From Acutalibacter sp. 1XD8-33 (GTDB lineage Bacteria > Bacillota > Clostridia > Oscillospirales > Acutalibacteraceae), in assembly GCF_003612555.1 (NCBI RefSeq), contig NZ_RAZF01000001.1, positions 344,882-408,881 on the forward strand: 64,000 nucleotides of DNA, written 5' to 3'. Positions 7,814 through 16,829 of the stretch are shown piece after piece. The translations under genes and the position numbers were made by a program. Numbering within the stretch: position 1 is the first letter of the stretch; every line of letters starts with the position of its first letter. The notes beneath the pieces are model-generated. The model did not search any database, was not told the origin of the DNA, and saw only the letters and a list, made by a program, of their open reading frames with translations.

Positions 7814-7910
7814 GGATATTCTTGAAAAAAGGGCGGACAAATTGAATATTTCCCAGTTTTTTTCAGAGAAATATCCACCCGGGCCTCTTTGGGCACAAGA
7901 TATGGGAGGC

Positions 7911-9191
7911 TTATCCGCCCGTATAGGGCTGGTCCGGGATGCCGCTGCCCCTGCCGGGGGCGGATGTGGGCTCCGGGCTTCCCCCGGCCGGGCCGGGATC
8001 CTGCTGCCCGCCGCCCTCTGCCGCCCCCTGCCCCTGGACCGGAGGCTGGCCGCTCTCCGGCGAAACCGCCCCTTCGGAGAAATAGGACCGGCTGTTAGAG
8101 GGCAGATAGGACAGGTCCAGCACGCCGGTGGCCTGGGGGCCGATGGTATCCGGCCTGTCGCTGTTAAAGAGCCCGTAGCCATACTGGACCTTCCGGGTGA
8201 GCTCGTTCACCCCGCCCAATACACACTGCACCCGGTTTTCATACCAGAGGGAGATCTTGGACAGGTCCCCCATGTCCAGCCGGGTGAAGTTCTGGACGGC
8301 GTCCAGGCCGGCAATGGCCTCCACGATCTCCCCGAAAGCCTTTGCCGCCCCTTCGTCCTCCAGGACCAACTTCTCTCCCGGCTGCACGGCGGGCGGGTTC
8401 AGGCCCGTCACCTGCATCAGGCCCTCCGGCGGGTCGTTCCGGGTTTCCAGCACCTTGCCCCCGCTCTCCACCACTACCCACTGGCTTCCGGACTGAAAGC
8501 AGCAGGCGGGCCGGGCGGCGGTGATCCGCACCACCACCGTGCCGGGAATCCTCCGGCTGATCTTGGCCTCCGCGATATAGGGCAGCTCCTTTTCCAGGCG
8601 CTCCTCCCGGCTGCCGGTGGGGATAAAGAGCAGGTTGTCCCCGGTCTTATAATTGCAGATCCGCAGGATCTCCTCCTCGGGATACACCGCGTCTCCCGTG
8701 ACCCGCACGGCGCTTACCCGCAGCAGGATGGACTCCAGGAAAAACCCGGTGCCCAGCAGCATGGCCGCCATGGCCAGCACCATAAGGAACCGCCGCTTTC
8801 CTCGGCTCATGGGCTTTTTGCGCTTTCGGGGCGGGGGCTCGGGCCTGCCCCGGGGCCGAGAAGAGGGCGGCTGGCCGGGGCGGGGGCTCCCGGGGCGGGG
8901 GCTCTTTCCCGGCTGGCTCCTGGAGGCGGGCCTCTCCCGTCCTTTGCCTTTGGAGGGGGGCCTGGCGGGCTCGCGGCCCCGGCGAGTGTCCCTGGAGCCT
9001 CGGGGGCGCTGGGAGCTGGTTCCGGCCCTTCCGGAAGGCTGGTTCCCCGGTTCCCGGGCCGTGCGCCGGGCCCCGCCCTCCTCCCTGGGGGTGAACAGGC
9101 CGAACTGAGGCGGCTCGCCGGTGGAGTGGGACCGGATGTCCTCAAAGTCATTCCCGTCCCACAGGCCGCGCCTGTCTTTTCTTCCGCTCAT
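7911..9191 (-). CDS. ftsQ: Cell division protein FtsQ/DivIB
   Basis: This 426-residue bitopic membrane protein of the divisome binds FtsL and FtsB-type partners outside the membrane. The N-terminal 125 residues are cytoplasmic and very rich in Arg, Pro and Gly. One membrane helix follows (FLMVLAMAAMLLGTGFFLES), then a POTRA domain (VSAVRVTGDAVYPEEEILRI) and the FtsQ beta domain (RRIPGTVVVRITAARPACCF). The C-terminus is a 70-residue tail rich in Gly, Pro and Gln (PPVQGQGAAEGGGQQ). Both low-complexity ends make it longer than the usual 230-300 residues. It lies between murA and ftsZ, as in many Clostridia. Confidence 0.9.
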   Translation of the reverse strand: MSGRKDRRGLWDGNDFEDIRSHSTGEPPQFGLFTPREEGGARRTAREPGNQPSGRAGTSSQRPRGSRDTRRGREPARPPSKGKGRERPASRSQPGKSPRPGSPRPGQPPSSRPRGRPEPPPRKRKKPMSRGKRRFLMVLAMAAMLLGTGFFLESILLRVSAVRVTGDAVYPEEEILRICNYKTGDNLLFIPTGSREERLEKELPYIAEAKISRRIPGTVVVRITAARPACCFQSGSQWVVVESGGKVLETRNDPPEGLMQVTGLNPPAVQPGEKLVLEDEGAAKAFGEIVEAIAGLDAVQNFTRLDMGDLSKISLWYENRVQCVLGGVNELTRKVQYGYGLFNSDRPDTIGPQATGVLDLSYLPSNSRSYFSEGAVSPESGQPPVQGQGAAEGGGQQDPGPAGGSPEPTSAPGRGSGIPDQPYTGG

Positions 9192-9786
9192 CGCCTTCCC
9201 CCCCTCCTTTCTTCAGGTCGTGGCACATGAGGCCACGAATGGAAAAATGAGATAGTTTAGTTTCGTCATGGTGTCAAAAAGATAAACACTCGCGGGGCTC
9301 GGTTTATCTTTACGTTTCTGCCCCAGCCGTGAAACGGCTATCTTTTGCTTCGCAAAAGTCCGGCGAAAACTCTGCCAAGCTGGGTGCGAAGTGTTCTCAG
9401 CTAGCCAACGTAAAAGTTTCGTAGACTTCGTGAAACGAAGTCTCACCTTTCTCAAAGGTTGCAGGGGCTTGGGGGGTGAGCGTTCTGCCGGATACTTGGC
9501 AACGCCAAGTATTGCAGACAACGCCGCGAACCGACCGAGTCGGCAGGCGAGACTCGCGCAGCCCTCAAGGTCTTATCCCTTGACCTGAAACACCTGAGAA
9601 GCGGAATTTTTGCGGGTGGTGAATCATAGTTAATCTCGCTGTGCTCGGTTAACTATCAAGAGGGGGGCGGAGAGTTCCTCTCGTATAACCAGATGAAACT
9701 CTTTTGCAACGGAATAAAAAGCTCTCCTGGAAACCGGAACCAGCCAGCGCACGCGCCTACGCCCCCATACCCATATAAATAAAAAA
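9192..9786. repeat. Large intergenic repeat mosaic between ftsQ and murA
   Basis: This 595-base gap has no gene. In order it holds a GGTCGTGGCACATGA start next to the ftsQ ribosome site and the AAGATAAACAC / GTTTATCTT hairpin (9279-9311). Then come CAAAAGTCCGGCGAAAACTCTGCC and the GTAAAAGTTTCG module with hairpin GACTTCGTgaaACGAAGTC (about 9424-9442). They are followed by TACTTGGCaacGCCAAGTA with flank CCGACCGAGTCGGCAGGCGAGA (9490-9553) and CACCTGAGAAGCGGAATTTTTG (9590-9612). An ATAGTTAA / GGTTAACTAT hairpin and the CGCCCCCATACCCATAT end at the murA stop complete it. All these pieces recur in other gaps. Confidence 0.8.
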
Positions 9787-11031
9787 CTACTCCTCCCGGA
9801 CCCGGGCCCCCAGGTCCCGCAGGCTTCCTGCCAGGTTTTCATATCCCCGGCGGATAAACTCCGCCCCTTCCACCCTGGTGCGCCCCTGGGCCCGCAGCCC
9901 CGCCACCACCAGGGCCGCCCCGCCCCGCAGGTCCGCCGCCTGTACGGCGGCTCCGGTGAGGCCTTCCACGCCCTCCACCACAGCCACCTTGCCCTCCACC
10001 TTGATGTTGGCCCCCATGCGCTGAAGGCCCTCCGCATGGCGGTAGCGGCTCTCGAATATGTTCTCCACGAACACGCTGGTCCCCCGGCCCACCGCCGCCA
10101 TGGACATCACCACCGGCTGGGCGTCTGTGGGAAAACCGGGATAGGGCATGGTGCGGATATGTTTCACGGCGGAAAGCCGCCTGGGCGCCATGATGTTCAG
10201 GCACCCGCCCAGCTGCCGCACCTCGCAGCCGGATTCCTCAAAGGGCGAGAGCATGGGCAGGATGTGGGTATTGTCCACGTCCCGCAGGGTGATGTTTCCC
10301 CCTGTGACCGCAGCGGCCGCCATGTAGGTGACGGCGGCGATCCGGTCCGGCATCACCCGGTGCTCCGCGCCGTAGAGCTCCTTCACCCCGTCCACGATCA
10401 CGCAGCTCTCCCCCGCGCCGTAGACCCGGCCTCCGCAGCGGTTCAGGTATTCGCACAGGTCGCAGATCTCCGGCTCCCGGGCGGCGTTGGCGATGATGGT
10501 GGTGCCCCTGCCGCACACCGCCGCCAGAATCAGGTTTTCTGTGGCCCCCACGCTGGGGAAGGAGAGGGACACATAGGCCCCCTGGATTCCCTCCGGGGTC
10601 CGGCAGGTGAGCCAGCCGCCGCTCTCGTCGATCTCCACCCCCAGCTTTCGCAGGGATGAGAGGTGCAGGTCGATGGGCCTGGGCCCCAGCTCGCAGCCCC
10701 CGGGAGAGCAGAGCCGGGCCTCGCCGCACCGGGCGATGATGGCCCCCAGAAACACAATGGACGAGCGCATCCCTCGCATCAGCTCCTCGGGAATCTGGCA
10801 GCGGGTGACGGCGTTGTCCACAATGAGGTCGTGGCCCTCTCGTTTGCAGCGGCAGCCTAGATGCTCCAGAATCTGTACGGCTGTGTCCACGTCGGAAAGG
10901 TCCGGACAGTTGTGCAGCACGGTCTGGCCTTTGCACAGCAGCGCGGCGGCCAGCAGGGGCAGGGTGCTGTTTTTTGCCCCCTGCACGGTGAGCTCCCCGC
11001 AGAGTTCCGCGGGGCCGTCAACAATAATCAT
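9787..11031 (-). CDS. murA: UDP-N-acetylglucosamine 1-carboxyvinyltransferase MurA
   Basis: MurA transfers enolpyruvate from PEP to UDP-GlcNAc, the first committed step of peptidoglycan synthesis and the target of fosfomycin. The 414-residue protein begins MIIVDGPAELCGELTVQGAKNSTLPLL. It carries the active-site loop LCSPGGCELGPRPIDLH with the catalytic cysteine that fosfomycin alkylates, and GFPTDAQPVVMSMAAVGRGTS. The ATG at 11031 is chosen over a GTG three codons upstream because GAGG is eight bases before it. Its place between murG and ftsQ is common in Clostridia; here an unrelated acetyltransferase gene separates it from murG. Confidence 0.96.
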   Translation of the reverse strand: MIIVDGPAELCGELTVQGAKNSTLPLLAAALLCKGQTVLHNCPDLSDVDTAVQILEHLGCRCKREGHDLIVDNAVTRCQIPEELMRGMRSSIVFLGAIIARCGEARLCSPGGCELGPRPIDLHLSSLRKLGVEIDESGGWLTCRTPEGIQGAYVSLSFPSVGATENLILAAVCGRGTTIIANAAREPEICDLCEYLNRCGGRVYGAGESCVIVDGVKELYGAEHRVMPDRIAAVTYMAAAAVTGGNITLRDVDNTHILPMLSPFEESGCEVRQLGGCLNIMAPRRLSAVKHIRTMPYPGFPTDAQPVVMSMAAVGRGTSVFVENIFESRYRHAEGLQRMGANIKVEGKVAVVEGVEGLTGAAVQAADLRGGAALVVAGLRAQGRTRVEGAEFIRRGYENLAGSLRDLGARVREE

Positions 11032-11040
11032 AGGGAACAC

Positions 11041-11145
11041 CTCGTTTTTTTAGCTATACTTTTTGAGAGATAGCGTGCGCAGCCGCTGGCTATCAGAAAG
11101 TATATCCCATTTTATGAGGCGGTCCCGATTGTGTGCGGGGCGGGG
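11041..11145. repeat. Inverted-repeat element TATACTTT...AAAGTATA
   Basis: AGCTATACTTTTTGAGAGATAG and CTATCAGAAAGTATA are inverted around GCGTGCGCAGCCGCTGG. The same element is at 37190-37241, and partial copies lie near 29470, 40795, 44890 and 47340. It sits immediately before the murA ribosome site. Confidence 0.65.
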
Positions 11146-11964
11146 CTATCCCCCCAGGTTTTCCTCCTTGTGGAAGAAGGCCCGCTCCAGGAGGGCATAC
11201 TCCCCCGGCGCGCAAACCTCCCTGCACCGCGCCTGCCCGGCCCGGGATTTTTCCAGCATGTCCCGGATCCTCCCGCAGGGGAATTCCTCGCAGCCCTTGC
11301 AGCTCTCTGTCCCCCGGGCTCTTGCGCAGTCCGTCAGGCCATAGGAGCAGGGCCTTTCCGGGAAGCAGCCCCCGCAGCGCATCTCCTCCGGGGGCGGAAC
11401 CCCCTGACGCCAGCCCACCCTGTGCCAGAGCTCCGCCAGGGCCCGCAGCTCCTCCTCGGTCCGGGCCGGATAGCGGGGGCACTGGAGACAGTCGTCCCCG
11501 CAGGGGGTGAGCCTCCGAGTGGTTCTGCGGTAGAGCTGGGTGGGGCCGTCGTCCCCGTTGGCCATGCAGAGGAATTCCCAGCCGTACCGCTCGTAGAAGG
11601 AGGCGTGGTCCGTCACCAGATAGAGGGTGGGGATTCCCAGCCCGGCCATATCCTCGCACACCGCCTGGAGCAGCGCCCCGGCGATGCCCTTGCCCCGGTA
11701 GGGCTCGTCCGTATACACGGCGCAAACATTGGGCGTGAGGTCCGGCCGGTCGTGGAAGTCGTTTTCAATGACCCCCATGCCCCCGGCGATCCGATCCCCA
11801 TCCATGGCCAGATACCACTGAGGCACAGGGCCGCTGCCCGCCAGCATGTTCTCCATGCTCTGGCGGTAGGCCTCCTCGGGCACGCCAAAGGTGTGCTGGA
11901 ACCACCGGGCGGCGGCGGGGACCAGCTCTGGCCTGTCCCGGAGCCTGACGATGGGATAGTCCAT
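11146..11964 (-). CDS. GNAT acetyltransferase fused to DUF3795 cysteine-rich domain
   Basis: This 272-residue protein has an N-terminal GNAT domain: AGGMGVIENDFHDRPDLTPNVCAVYTDEPYRGKGIAGALLQAVCEDM, where RGKGIAG is the acetyl-CoA loop, then YLVTDHASFYERYGWEF. From about residue 155 comes a cysteine-rich domain of the DUF3795 type: CGDDCLQCPRYPA, CGGCFPERPCSYGLTDCARARG, CKGCEEFPC, which probably binds zinc. It lies on the operon strand between murG and murA, an unusual neighbour for cell-wall genes. Substrate unknown. The GNAT call is firm; the domain name for the tail is moderately sure. Confidence 0.85.
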   Translation of the reverse strand: MDYPIVRLRDRPELVPAAARWFQHTFGVPEEAYRQSMENMLAGSGPVPQWYLAMDGDRIAGGMGVIENDFHDRPDLTPNVCAVYTDEPYRGKGIAGALLQAVCEDMAGLGIPTLYLVTDHASFYERYGWEFLCMANGDDGPTQLYRRTTRRLTPCGDDCLQCPRYPARTEEELRALAELWHRVGWRQGVPPPEEMRCGGCFPERPCSYGLTDCARARGTESCKGCEEFPCGRIRDMLEKSRAGQARCREVCAPGEYALLERAFFHKEENLGG

Positions 11965-12696
11965 AGAATCTCTTCTTTCCTCAAATTTCGCAAATTTGGC
12001 AAAAATAGGCGCGCAGTGCTGTGGGAGTCCAGAGGGACGGCGTCCCTCTGGCGAGGCGTGGAGCAGAGCTCCACGGTCTTGCCCTTGACCTTACCTCCTG
12101 ATAAGCGCATTTTTTGAAGGTGAATTGGCAGGCGAAGCCTGCCAAGAGGAAACTTTTTGTAAGAAAAAAAGTTTCCTTGTTCCGGAGAAAGCCAGCTCTG
12201 TGCGCATGAAATCAGCTAAAATGCCCGCCCGGTCTTGTGCTCCGCAATCAGCCTGCCCGCGCACTCACGCGCCCATATAAAAAACACAGTATGCCGCTGG
12301 CCGGTTCCAGTTTCCAGGGCGCTTTTTCTCAGTTGCAAAAGAGATTCATCTCGCCGTGCGAGATGAACTCTCCGTCCCCTCTTGCAAGAGTTTTGCTTTG
12401 CAAAACTGGGATAGTTAATCGAGCGAAGCGAGCATTAACTATGATTCACATCCTGGCAAAAATACGCTTCTCAGGCTATAAAGGTCAAGGGCAAGGTCGT
12501 GAGGCTCTGCCTCACACTCCGCCACTTTTGAAAAAGTGGACAAAACTTTTACGTTGGTCAGCTGGGAGCACGCGCACCCAGATTGGCAGAATTTTCCGGT
12601 ACTTTTCGGGACGAAAAGGCGAGCGCTTCGCGCGAGAGGAAAACGGAAAGATAGATTGAGCTACGCGAGTGTCTATCTTTTTGACACAATACTCAG
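11965..12696. repeat. Large intergenic repeat mosaic between murG and the GNAT gene
   Basis: This 732-base gap has no gene. It includes GGACGGCGTCCCTCTGGCG / GGAGCTCCACGG stretches (12025-12080), the CGCGCACTCACGCGCCCATATAAAAA module (12256-12284) and ATAGTTAATC-gagcgaagc-GAGCATTAACTAT (12408-12440). The hairpin CCACTTTtgaaAAAGTGG with AAAACTTTTACGTTGG (12522-12555) and the AAGATAGATTGAG hairpin ending TCTATCTTTTTGACAC (12647-12687) follow. Orientation is mixed relative to the genes. Confidence 0.75.
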
Positions 12697-13836
12697 CTAT
12701 CTCATGTCTCCATTCTCGGCGTCATGTGCGGCTTTCTTCATCTCCCGGTAGATCCTCTCGCTGGCATCGATGATCTCCATCTTCCCCGCGTTCTCCCCCA
12801 GAGAGCGCAGCCGCTCCGGGTCCGAGAGAATCTTCTCTACTTTCCGCCACAGGACCTCGCCGGTGAGGTCCTTCTCCTCGATGATCTCCGCCGCCCCCCG
12901 GCGCACCAGGGCCATGGCGTTGTGGAACTGGTGGTTCTCCGCCACATTGGGGGACGGCACCAGGATAGAGGCCTTGGCCTTGGCCTCAATCTCCGTCAGG
13001 GTCATGGCCCCCGCCCGGCCGATCACCAGGTCCGCCGCCGAAAGGCACTGGGGCATATTGTCGATGTACTCCAAAAGCCGGATCTGGGGGTTCCTGTCTA
13101 TGTCCAGGCCGAACTCTTTGACCTCCCCCAAAAATGCCGGGTCGTGGGACCCATAGCCGTGGATGTGCTGGTATTTCCCCGCCTTGGCGCTCTCTGCCAG
13201 CATATAGGCGGCGGCGCGGTTTAGGGCAGAGGCCCCCAGGCTCCCCCCGAAGGACAGCACCAGGGGGCGGCTGTCCAGGCCCAGGGCCTTTCGAGAGGCC
13301 TCCCGCTCTGCCGCCAGCACCTCCCCCCGCACCGGGTTCCCCGTGACCACACAGTTCACCGAGGCGTCGAAGTACTGCCGGGCGTCGGGCACGGCCAGCA
13401 TCACGGTTCTCACGGACTTGGCCAGCATTTTTGTGGTGACCCCAGGGTAGGCGTTGGACTCGTGAATCACGCAGGGCACCCCCAGCTTGGCAGCCTCCCG
13501 GACCACCGGCCCGCTCACATAGCCCCCCGTGCCCACGCACAGATCCGGGGCGAAGTCCTTGATGATCTTTTTCGTCTCTGCCGTGGCGGTGAAAATCCGG
13601 CCCACGGTCTGGAAATTCCGCACCAGATTCCTGGGGGTCAGCTTCCGCTGGAAGCCCGAGATGGTGATGAAGGCCATGTCGTACCCCGCCTTCTTCACCA
13701 GCCGCTCCTCCATGCCCCCCCGGTTGCCCACATACAGAATCTCCGCGTCCGGCTCCTTTTGCAGCAAATACCCGGCCACTGCCAGCGCCGGGTTGATGTG
13801 TCCGGCGGTGCCCCCGCCGGTGAACAGTACCTTCAT
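12697..13836 (-). CDS. murG: Lipid II synthase MurG
   Basis: MurG adds GlcNAc from UDP-GlcNAc to lipid I at the inner face of the membrane, giving lipid II. The 379-residue protein starts MKVLFTGGGTAGHINPALAVA, with the GGTxGHI loop of the acceptor domain. Its C-terminal donor domain has SFGGSLGASALNRAA, DLVIGRAGAMTLTEIEAKAKASILVPSPNVAENHQFHNA and KDLTGEVL, all MurG signatures. The start at 13836 is chosen from homology; an upstream extension of 32 codons lacks conserved residues. It follows ftsW by 79 bases. Confidence 0.96.
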   Translation of the reverse strand: MKVLFTGGGTAGHINPALAVAGYLLQKEPDAEILYVGNRGGMEERLVKKAGYDMAFITISGFQRKLTPRNLVRNFQTVGRIFTATAETKKIIKDFAPDLCVGTGGYVSGPVVREAAKLGVPCVIHESNAYPGVTTKMLAKSVRTVMLAVPDARQYFDASVNCVVTGNPVRGEVLAAEREASRKALGLDSRPLVLSFGGSLGASALNRAAAYMLAESAKAGKYQHIHGYGSHDPAFLGEVKEFGLDIDRNPQIRLLEYIDNMPQCLSAADLVIGRAGAMTLTEIEAKAKASILVPSPNVAENHQFHNAMALVRRGAAEIIEEKDLTGEVLWRKVEKILSDPERLRSLGENAGKMEIIDASERIYREMKKAAHDAENGDMR

Positions 13837-13915
13837 GCTCCCGCTCCCTCTCTCGTCAGTTTTCCCAAGTATCCCCGGGCCCTTTGGCCCGGAGGCCCCA
13901 TATCGCTCCCCAAAA

Positions 13916-15190
13916 TCACGTTTTCTCCACATTTGCGCTGCGGGAGATGTTTAAGAGGATGCCCATCTCTCCCAGCAGCATCAGCAGGGCCGTTCCGCCA
14001 TAGCTAAAGAAAGGCAGGCTGATGCCCGTGTTTGGGATGGTGTTGGTCACCACGCAGATATTCAGCACCGCCTGCAGCCCCACCTGGAAGGTGAGCCCCA
14101 GCCCCAGCATGGTGCCGAAGCGGTCCTTGGCGCGCAGAGAGACCCAGATACCCCGCCAAATCAGCAGGGAAAACAGCAGGATGATCACCAGCGCGCCCAC
14201 CAGCCCCAGCTCCTCGCAGACAATGGCGAAGATGAAGTCGTTCTGGGGCTTGGGCAGATACAGGTATTTCTGCCGGGACTGACCCAATCCCACCCCCAGC
14301 AGCCCCCCGGAGCCGATGGCGTACAGCGACTGCTTGATCTGCCAGGTGTCCGTGCCCTGGGACTTCTCCCCGAAGGGGTCCAGCCAGCCGGCCACCCGGT
14401 CCATCTGGTACACGCCCCCTTCGCCGCCCTCGTCCTTGCCGCCCAGCAGCATATAGGCCGCCAGCAGCAGCCCCAGCACCGTCAGGCCCAGCACGAACCA
14501 ACGGGGCTTGGTGCCGCCGATGAACATCATGATCGCCCCCAGGGCCAACACGATCAGCGTGCCGGACATGTGGTTCTCCAGAAAGATCAGCCCGGCAAAG
14601 GCCAGCAGCACCCCGGCAAAGGGCAGAACCCCATACCGGAACGTGCTCATCTTCTCCCCATACATGGAGATCATGTGGGCAAAGAGCAGGATCAGAGAAA
14701 ACTTGGCAATCTCCGAGGGCTGGAACTGCACCCCCAGGTTCAGCCAGCGGTAGGCCACGCCCTCGCTGGGCGCGATGGCCTCAAGGTGCAGGAACCGGCC
14801 CAGCACCACCACCATAATCAGCAGCACCGCCGTGACCCCGGCGATGGGCAGGGCCAGCTTGTGGAAGCGGTGGTAGTCGAAGGTGGAGATCAGCACCATG
14901 GCCGCCACCCCAAAAGCCGCGAAGCCCCCCTGCCGGGAGATATAGTAGTAGCTATTGCCCTCCCGGTAATAGCTGTCGGCATAGCTGGCGGAAAAGAGCA
15001 TCACCAGGCCCACGGCCAACAGCACCATCACAAAGATGAACAGGGGCATATCCATCCCCCCGCCCAGGCTGAACAGGGCGTATTTCACCTTCCGGCGGCG
15101 CCGGGCAGGCTCTCGTTTTGTCCTGGGCTCCTCCGGGGCGGATTTGGGCACGCGGTTCAGTCCTCTGGCGGTTCCTCCTGCTGTCGGCAT
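13916..15190 (-). CDS. ftsW: Septal peptidoglycan polymerase FtsW
   Basis: FtsW is the SEDS-family glycosyltransferase of the divisome. The 424-residue protein has a basic cytoplasmic start (KREPARRRRKVKYALF) and about ten membrane helices. It shows SEDS landmarks: LVMLFSASYADSYY, YRWLNLGVQFQPSEIAKFSLILLFAHMIS, LENHMSGTLIVLALG, QSLYAIGSGGLLGVGLGQSRQKYLYLPKPQNDFIFAIVCEELGLVG and NTGISLPFFSYGGTALL. The second methionine (15190) is chosen because AAAGGAG is nine bases before it and would run into the first. It pairs with the SpoVD-like PBP encoded nearby. Confidence 0.95.
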   Translation of the reverse strand: MPTAGGTARGLNRVPKSAPEEPRTKREPARRRRKVKYALFSLGGGMDMPLFIFVMVLLAVGLVMLFSASYADSYYREGNSYYYISRQGGFAAFGVAAMVLISTFDYHRFHKLALPIAGVTAVLLIMVVVLGRFLHLEAIAPSEGVAYRWLNLGVQFQPSEIAKFSLILLFAHMISMYGEKMSTFRYGVLPFAGVLLAFAGLIFLENHMSGTLIVLALGAIMMFIGGTKPRWFVLGLTVLGLLLAAYMLLGGKDEGGEGGVYQMDRVAGWLDPFGEKSQGTDTWQIKQSLYAIGSGGLLGVGLGQSRQKYLYLPKPQNDFIFAIVCEELGLVGALVIILLFSLLIWRGIWVSLRAKDRFGTMLGLGLTFQVGLQAVLNICVVTNTIPNTGISLPFFSYGGTALLMLLGEMGILLNISRSANVEKT

Positions 15191-15827
15191 GAGGCTCATC
15201 TCCTTTCTTTAAGGTCGTAAGGTCGTGGGACGCTGCTAAGGCACACCCTGCCAGGGGCCTAGACGCCTGAGACTTGGCTTTGCCAAGTCTTTGACCGCGC
15301 AATGTCACTCCTCATTTCATTCTTCGTGAAGGTTTTATGTGTTTTGACAAGCTAACCAAGGTAAAAGTTTCGTAGACTTCGTGAAACGAAGTCTTACCTT
15401 TCTCAAAGGTTGCGAGTGTGTGGGAGAGTTCGCTTCGCGAACTCTTGAGCTCCACGGTCTTGCCCTTGACCTTAACACCTGAGAAGCGCAATTTTTGCGG
15501 GTGTGAATAATAGTTAACGCTCGCTCCGCTCGGTTAACTATCCGAGTTTTGCTTTGCAAAACGGAAAGATAAACCGAGCGATGCGAGTGTTTATCTTTTT
15601 GACACTACCGCGAAACCCAGCTTACGCCTCGCACATACTAGGCGCGGTGTGCCGGAACCAGCCATCTGAGCGCACGAGCGTACCAGCCGTAACGCCCGCC
15701 CGGCTTTGTGCCTGTCACCAAGCTGCCCCACGCACCGTTCCCCCCATACAAACACTCAGAAATCTTCCCCCTGCTTATTTTATGCAGATTCCCCGGGTTA
15801 TCCGGGGTTTCCAGGATTTTCCTGAAA
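15191..15827. repeat. Intergenic repeat mosaic where murD is usually found
   Basis: The gap between mraY and ftsW has no gene and no trace of murD. It contains GGTCGTGGGACGCTGCTAAGG near the ftsW start and GGTAAAAGTTTCG with hairpin GACTTCGTgaaACGAAGTC (about 15373-15393). CACCTGAGAAGCGCAATTTTTG (15477-15498), the ATAGTTAAC / GGTTAACTAT hairpin (15508-15542) and AAGATAAAC-cgagcgatgcgagt-GTTTATCTT (15566-15598) follow. GCCGTTCCCCCCATACAAACACTC-like sequence (about 15737-15760) precedes the mraY 3' end. Confidence 0.8.
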
Positions 15828-16829
15828 TTACACCCCGAAGGCCACGGCCAGAACGGCCAGCCCGCCCCCCAGGAGCGCCGCCAGCCCGAACACCCCGCAG
15901 ACCTTCACCTCGCTCCAGCCGGACATCTCGAAATGGTGGTGGATGGGAGACATTTTAAAGAGGCGCTTGCCGTGGGTGGCTTTAAAGTAGGACACCTGGA
16001 GTACCACGGACAGCATCTCCGCCCAGTAGACAACCCCCAGGGGCAGCAGCAGAACGGGCATATCCATGCCAAAGGCCAGGGCCCCCACCATGCCCCCCAG
16101 AAACAGAGAGCCCGTGTCCCCCATAAAGACCTTGGCCGGGTGGAAGTTCCAGATGAGAAAGCCGATGCACGCCGCCGCCGAGGCCACCCCCATGGCGGAC
16201 AGCCCCACCATGGACAGCACCCCGCCGCACAGAGAGAGGGCCGTGAACACAAAGAAGCTCACCGTGGCCTCCAGGCCGTCCACCCCGTCGGTAAAGTTTA
16301 CGGCGTTGGTCAGGCCCACAATCAAAATGGCCGCCAGGGGATAGTAGAAAAGTCCCAGCTCCACCGTGCCAAAGAAGGGTATCACCGTGGCGGTGTCGTC
16401 TCCCGAAAGGCGCAGCGTTGCCAGATAGGCCGCCGCCACCAGAAATTGCAGAACCAGCTTCTGCCGCTCTGTAAGGCCCAGATTCCGCTTTTTTACAATG
16501 CCGATGTAGTCGTCCATAAAGCCGATGGCCCCATAGGCCGCCGCCATGGCCAGCCCCCCGAACACCCTCACCTGCATCAGGCGGGTCTCGGGCCCGGACC
16601 AGCTGTAGAACACCGGCACGCAGGCCAGCACCGCCGCCGCGATGCCGATGATGAACATGATCCCCCCCATGGTGGGGGTGCCCTGCTTGTTCTTGTGCCA
16701 GCTGGGGCCCACCTCCCGGATGGTCTGCCCAAACTTCAGCTTGTGCAGAAAGGGGACCACGAAAAGCCCCAGCACAGCGGTGAGCGCAAAAGCGACCAGC
16801 GCCACCGTCAGGTATAGATAACTGCTCAT
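15828..16829 (-). CDS. mraY: Phospho-N-acetylmuramoyl-pentapeptide transferase MraY
   Basis: MraY moves phospho-MurNAc-pentapeptide from UDP to undecaprenyl phosphate, giving lipid I. The 333-residue membrane protein has about ten helices and the family motifs KQGTPTMGGIMFIIG, AAAYGAIGFMDDYIGIVKKRNLGL (the acidic pair of the active site), LTNAVNFTDGVDGLEA, KVFMGDTGSLFLGG and MSPIHHHFEMSGWSEVKV (the HHH motif). GAGGAGGAG precedes the ATG. It normally lies between murF and murD; here both are missing and repeat blocks take their place on each side. Confidence 0.97.
   Translation of the reverse strand: MSSYLYLTVALVAFALTAVLGLFVVPFLHKLKFGQTIREVGPSWHKNKQGTPTMGGIMFIIGIAAAVLACVPVFYSWSGPETRLMQVRVFGGLAMAAAYGAIGFMDDYIGIVKKRNLGLTERQKLVLQFLVAAAYLATLRLSGDDTATVIPFFGTVELGLFYYPLAAILIVGLTNAVNFTDGVDGLEATVSFFVFTALSLCGGVLSMVGLSAMGVASAAACIGFLIWNFHPAKVFMGDTGSLFLGGMVGALAFGMDMPVLLLPLGVVYWAEMLSVVLQVSYFKATHGKRLFKMSPIHHHFEMSGWSEVKVCGVFGLAALLGGGLAVLAVAFGV

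Noticed and set aside
15191..15827. Remnant of murD between mraY and ftsW
   Set aside because: Every part of the gap is explained by repeat modules, and no translated piece resembles a Mur ligase.
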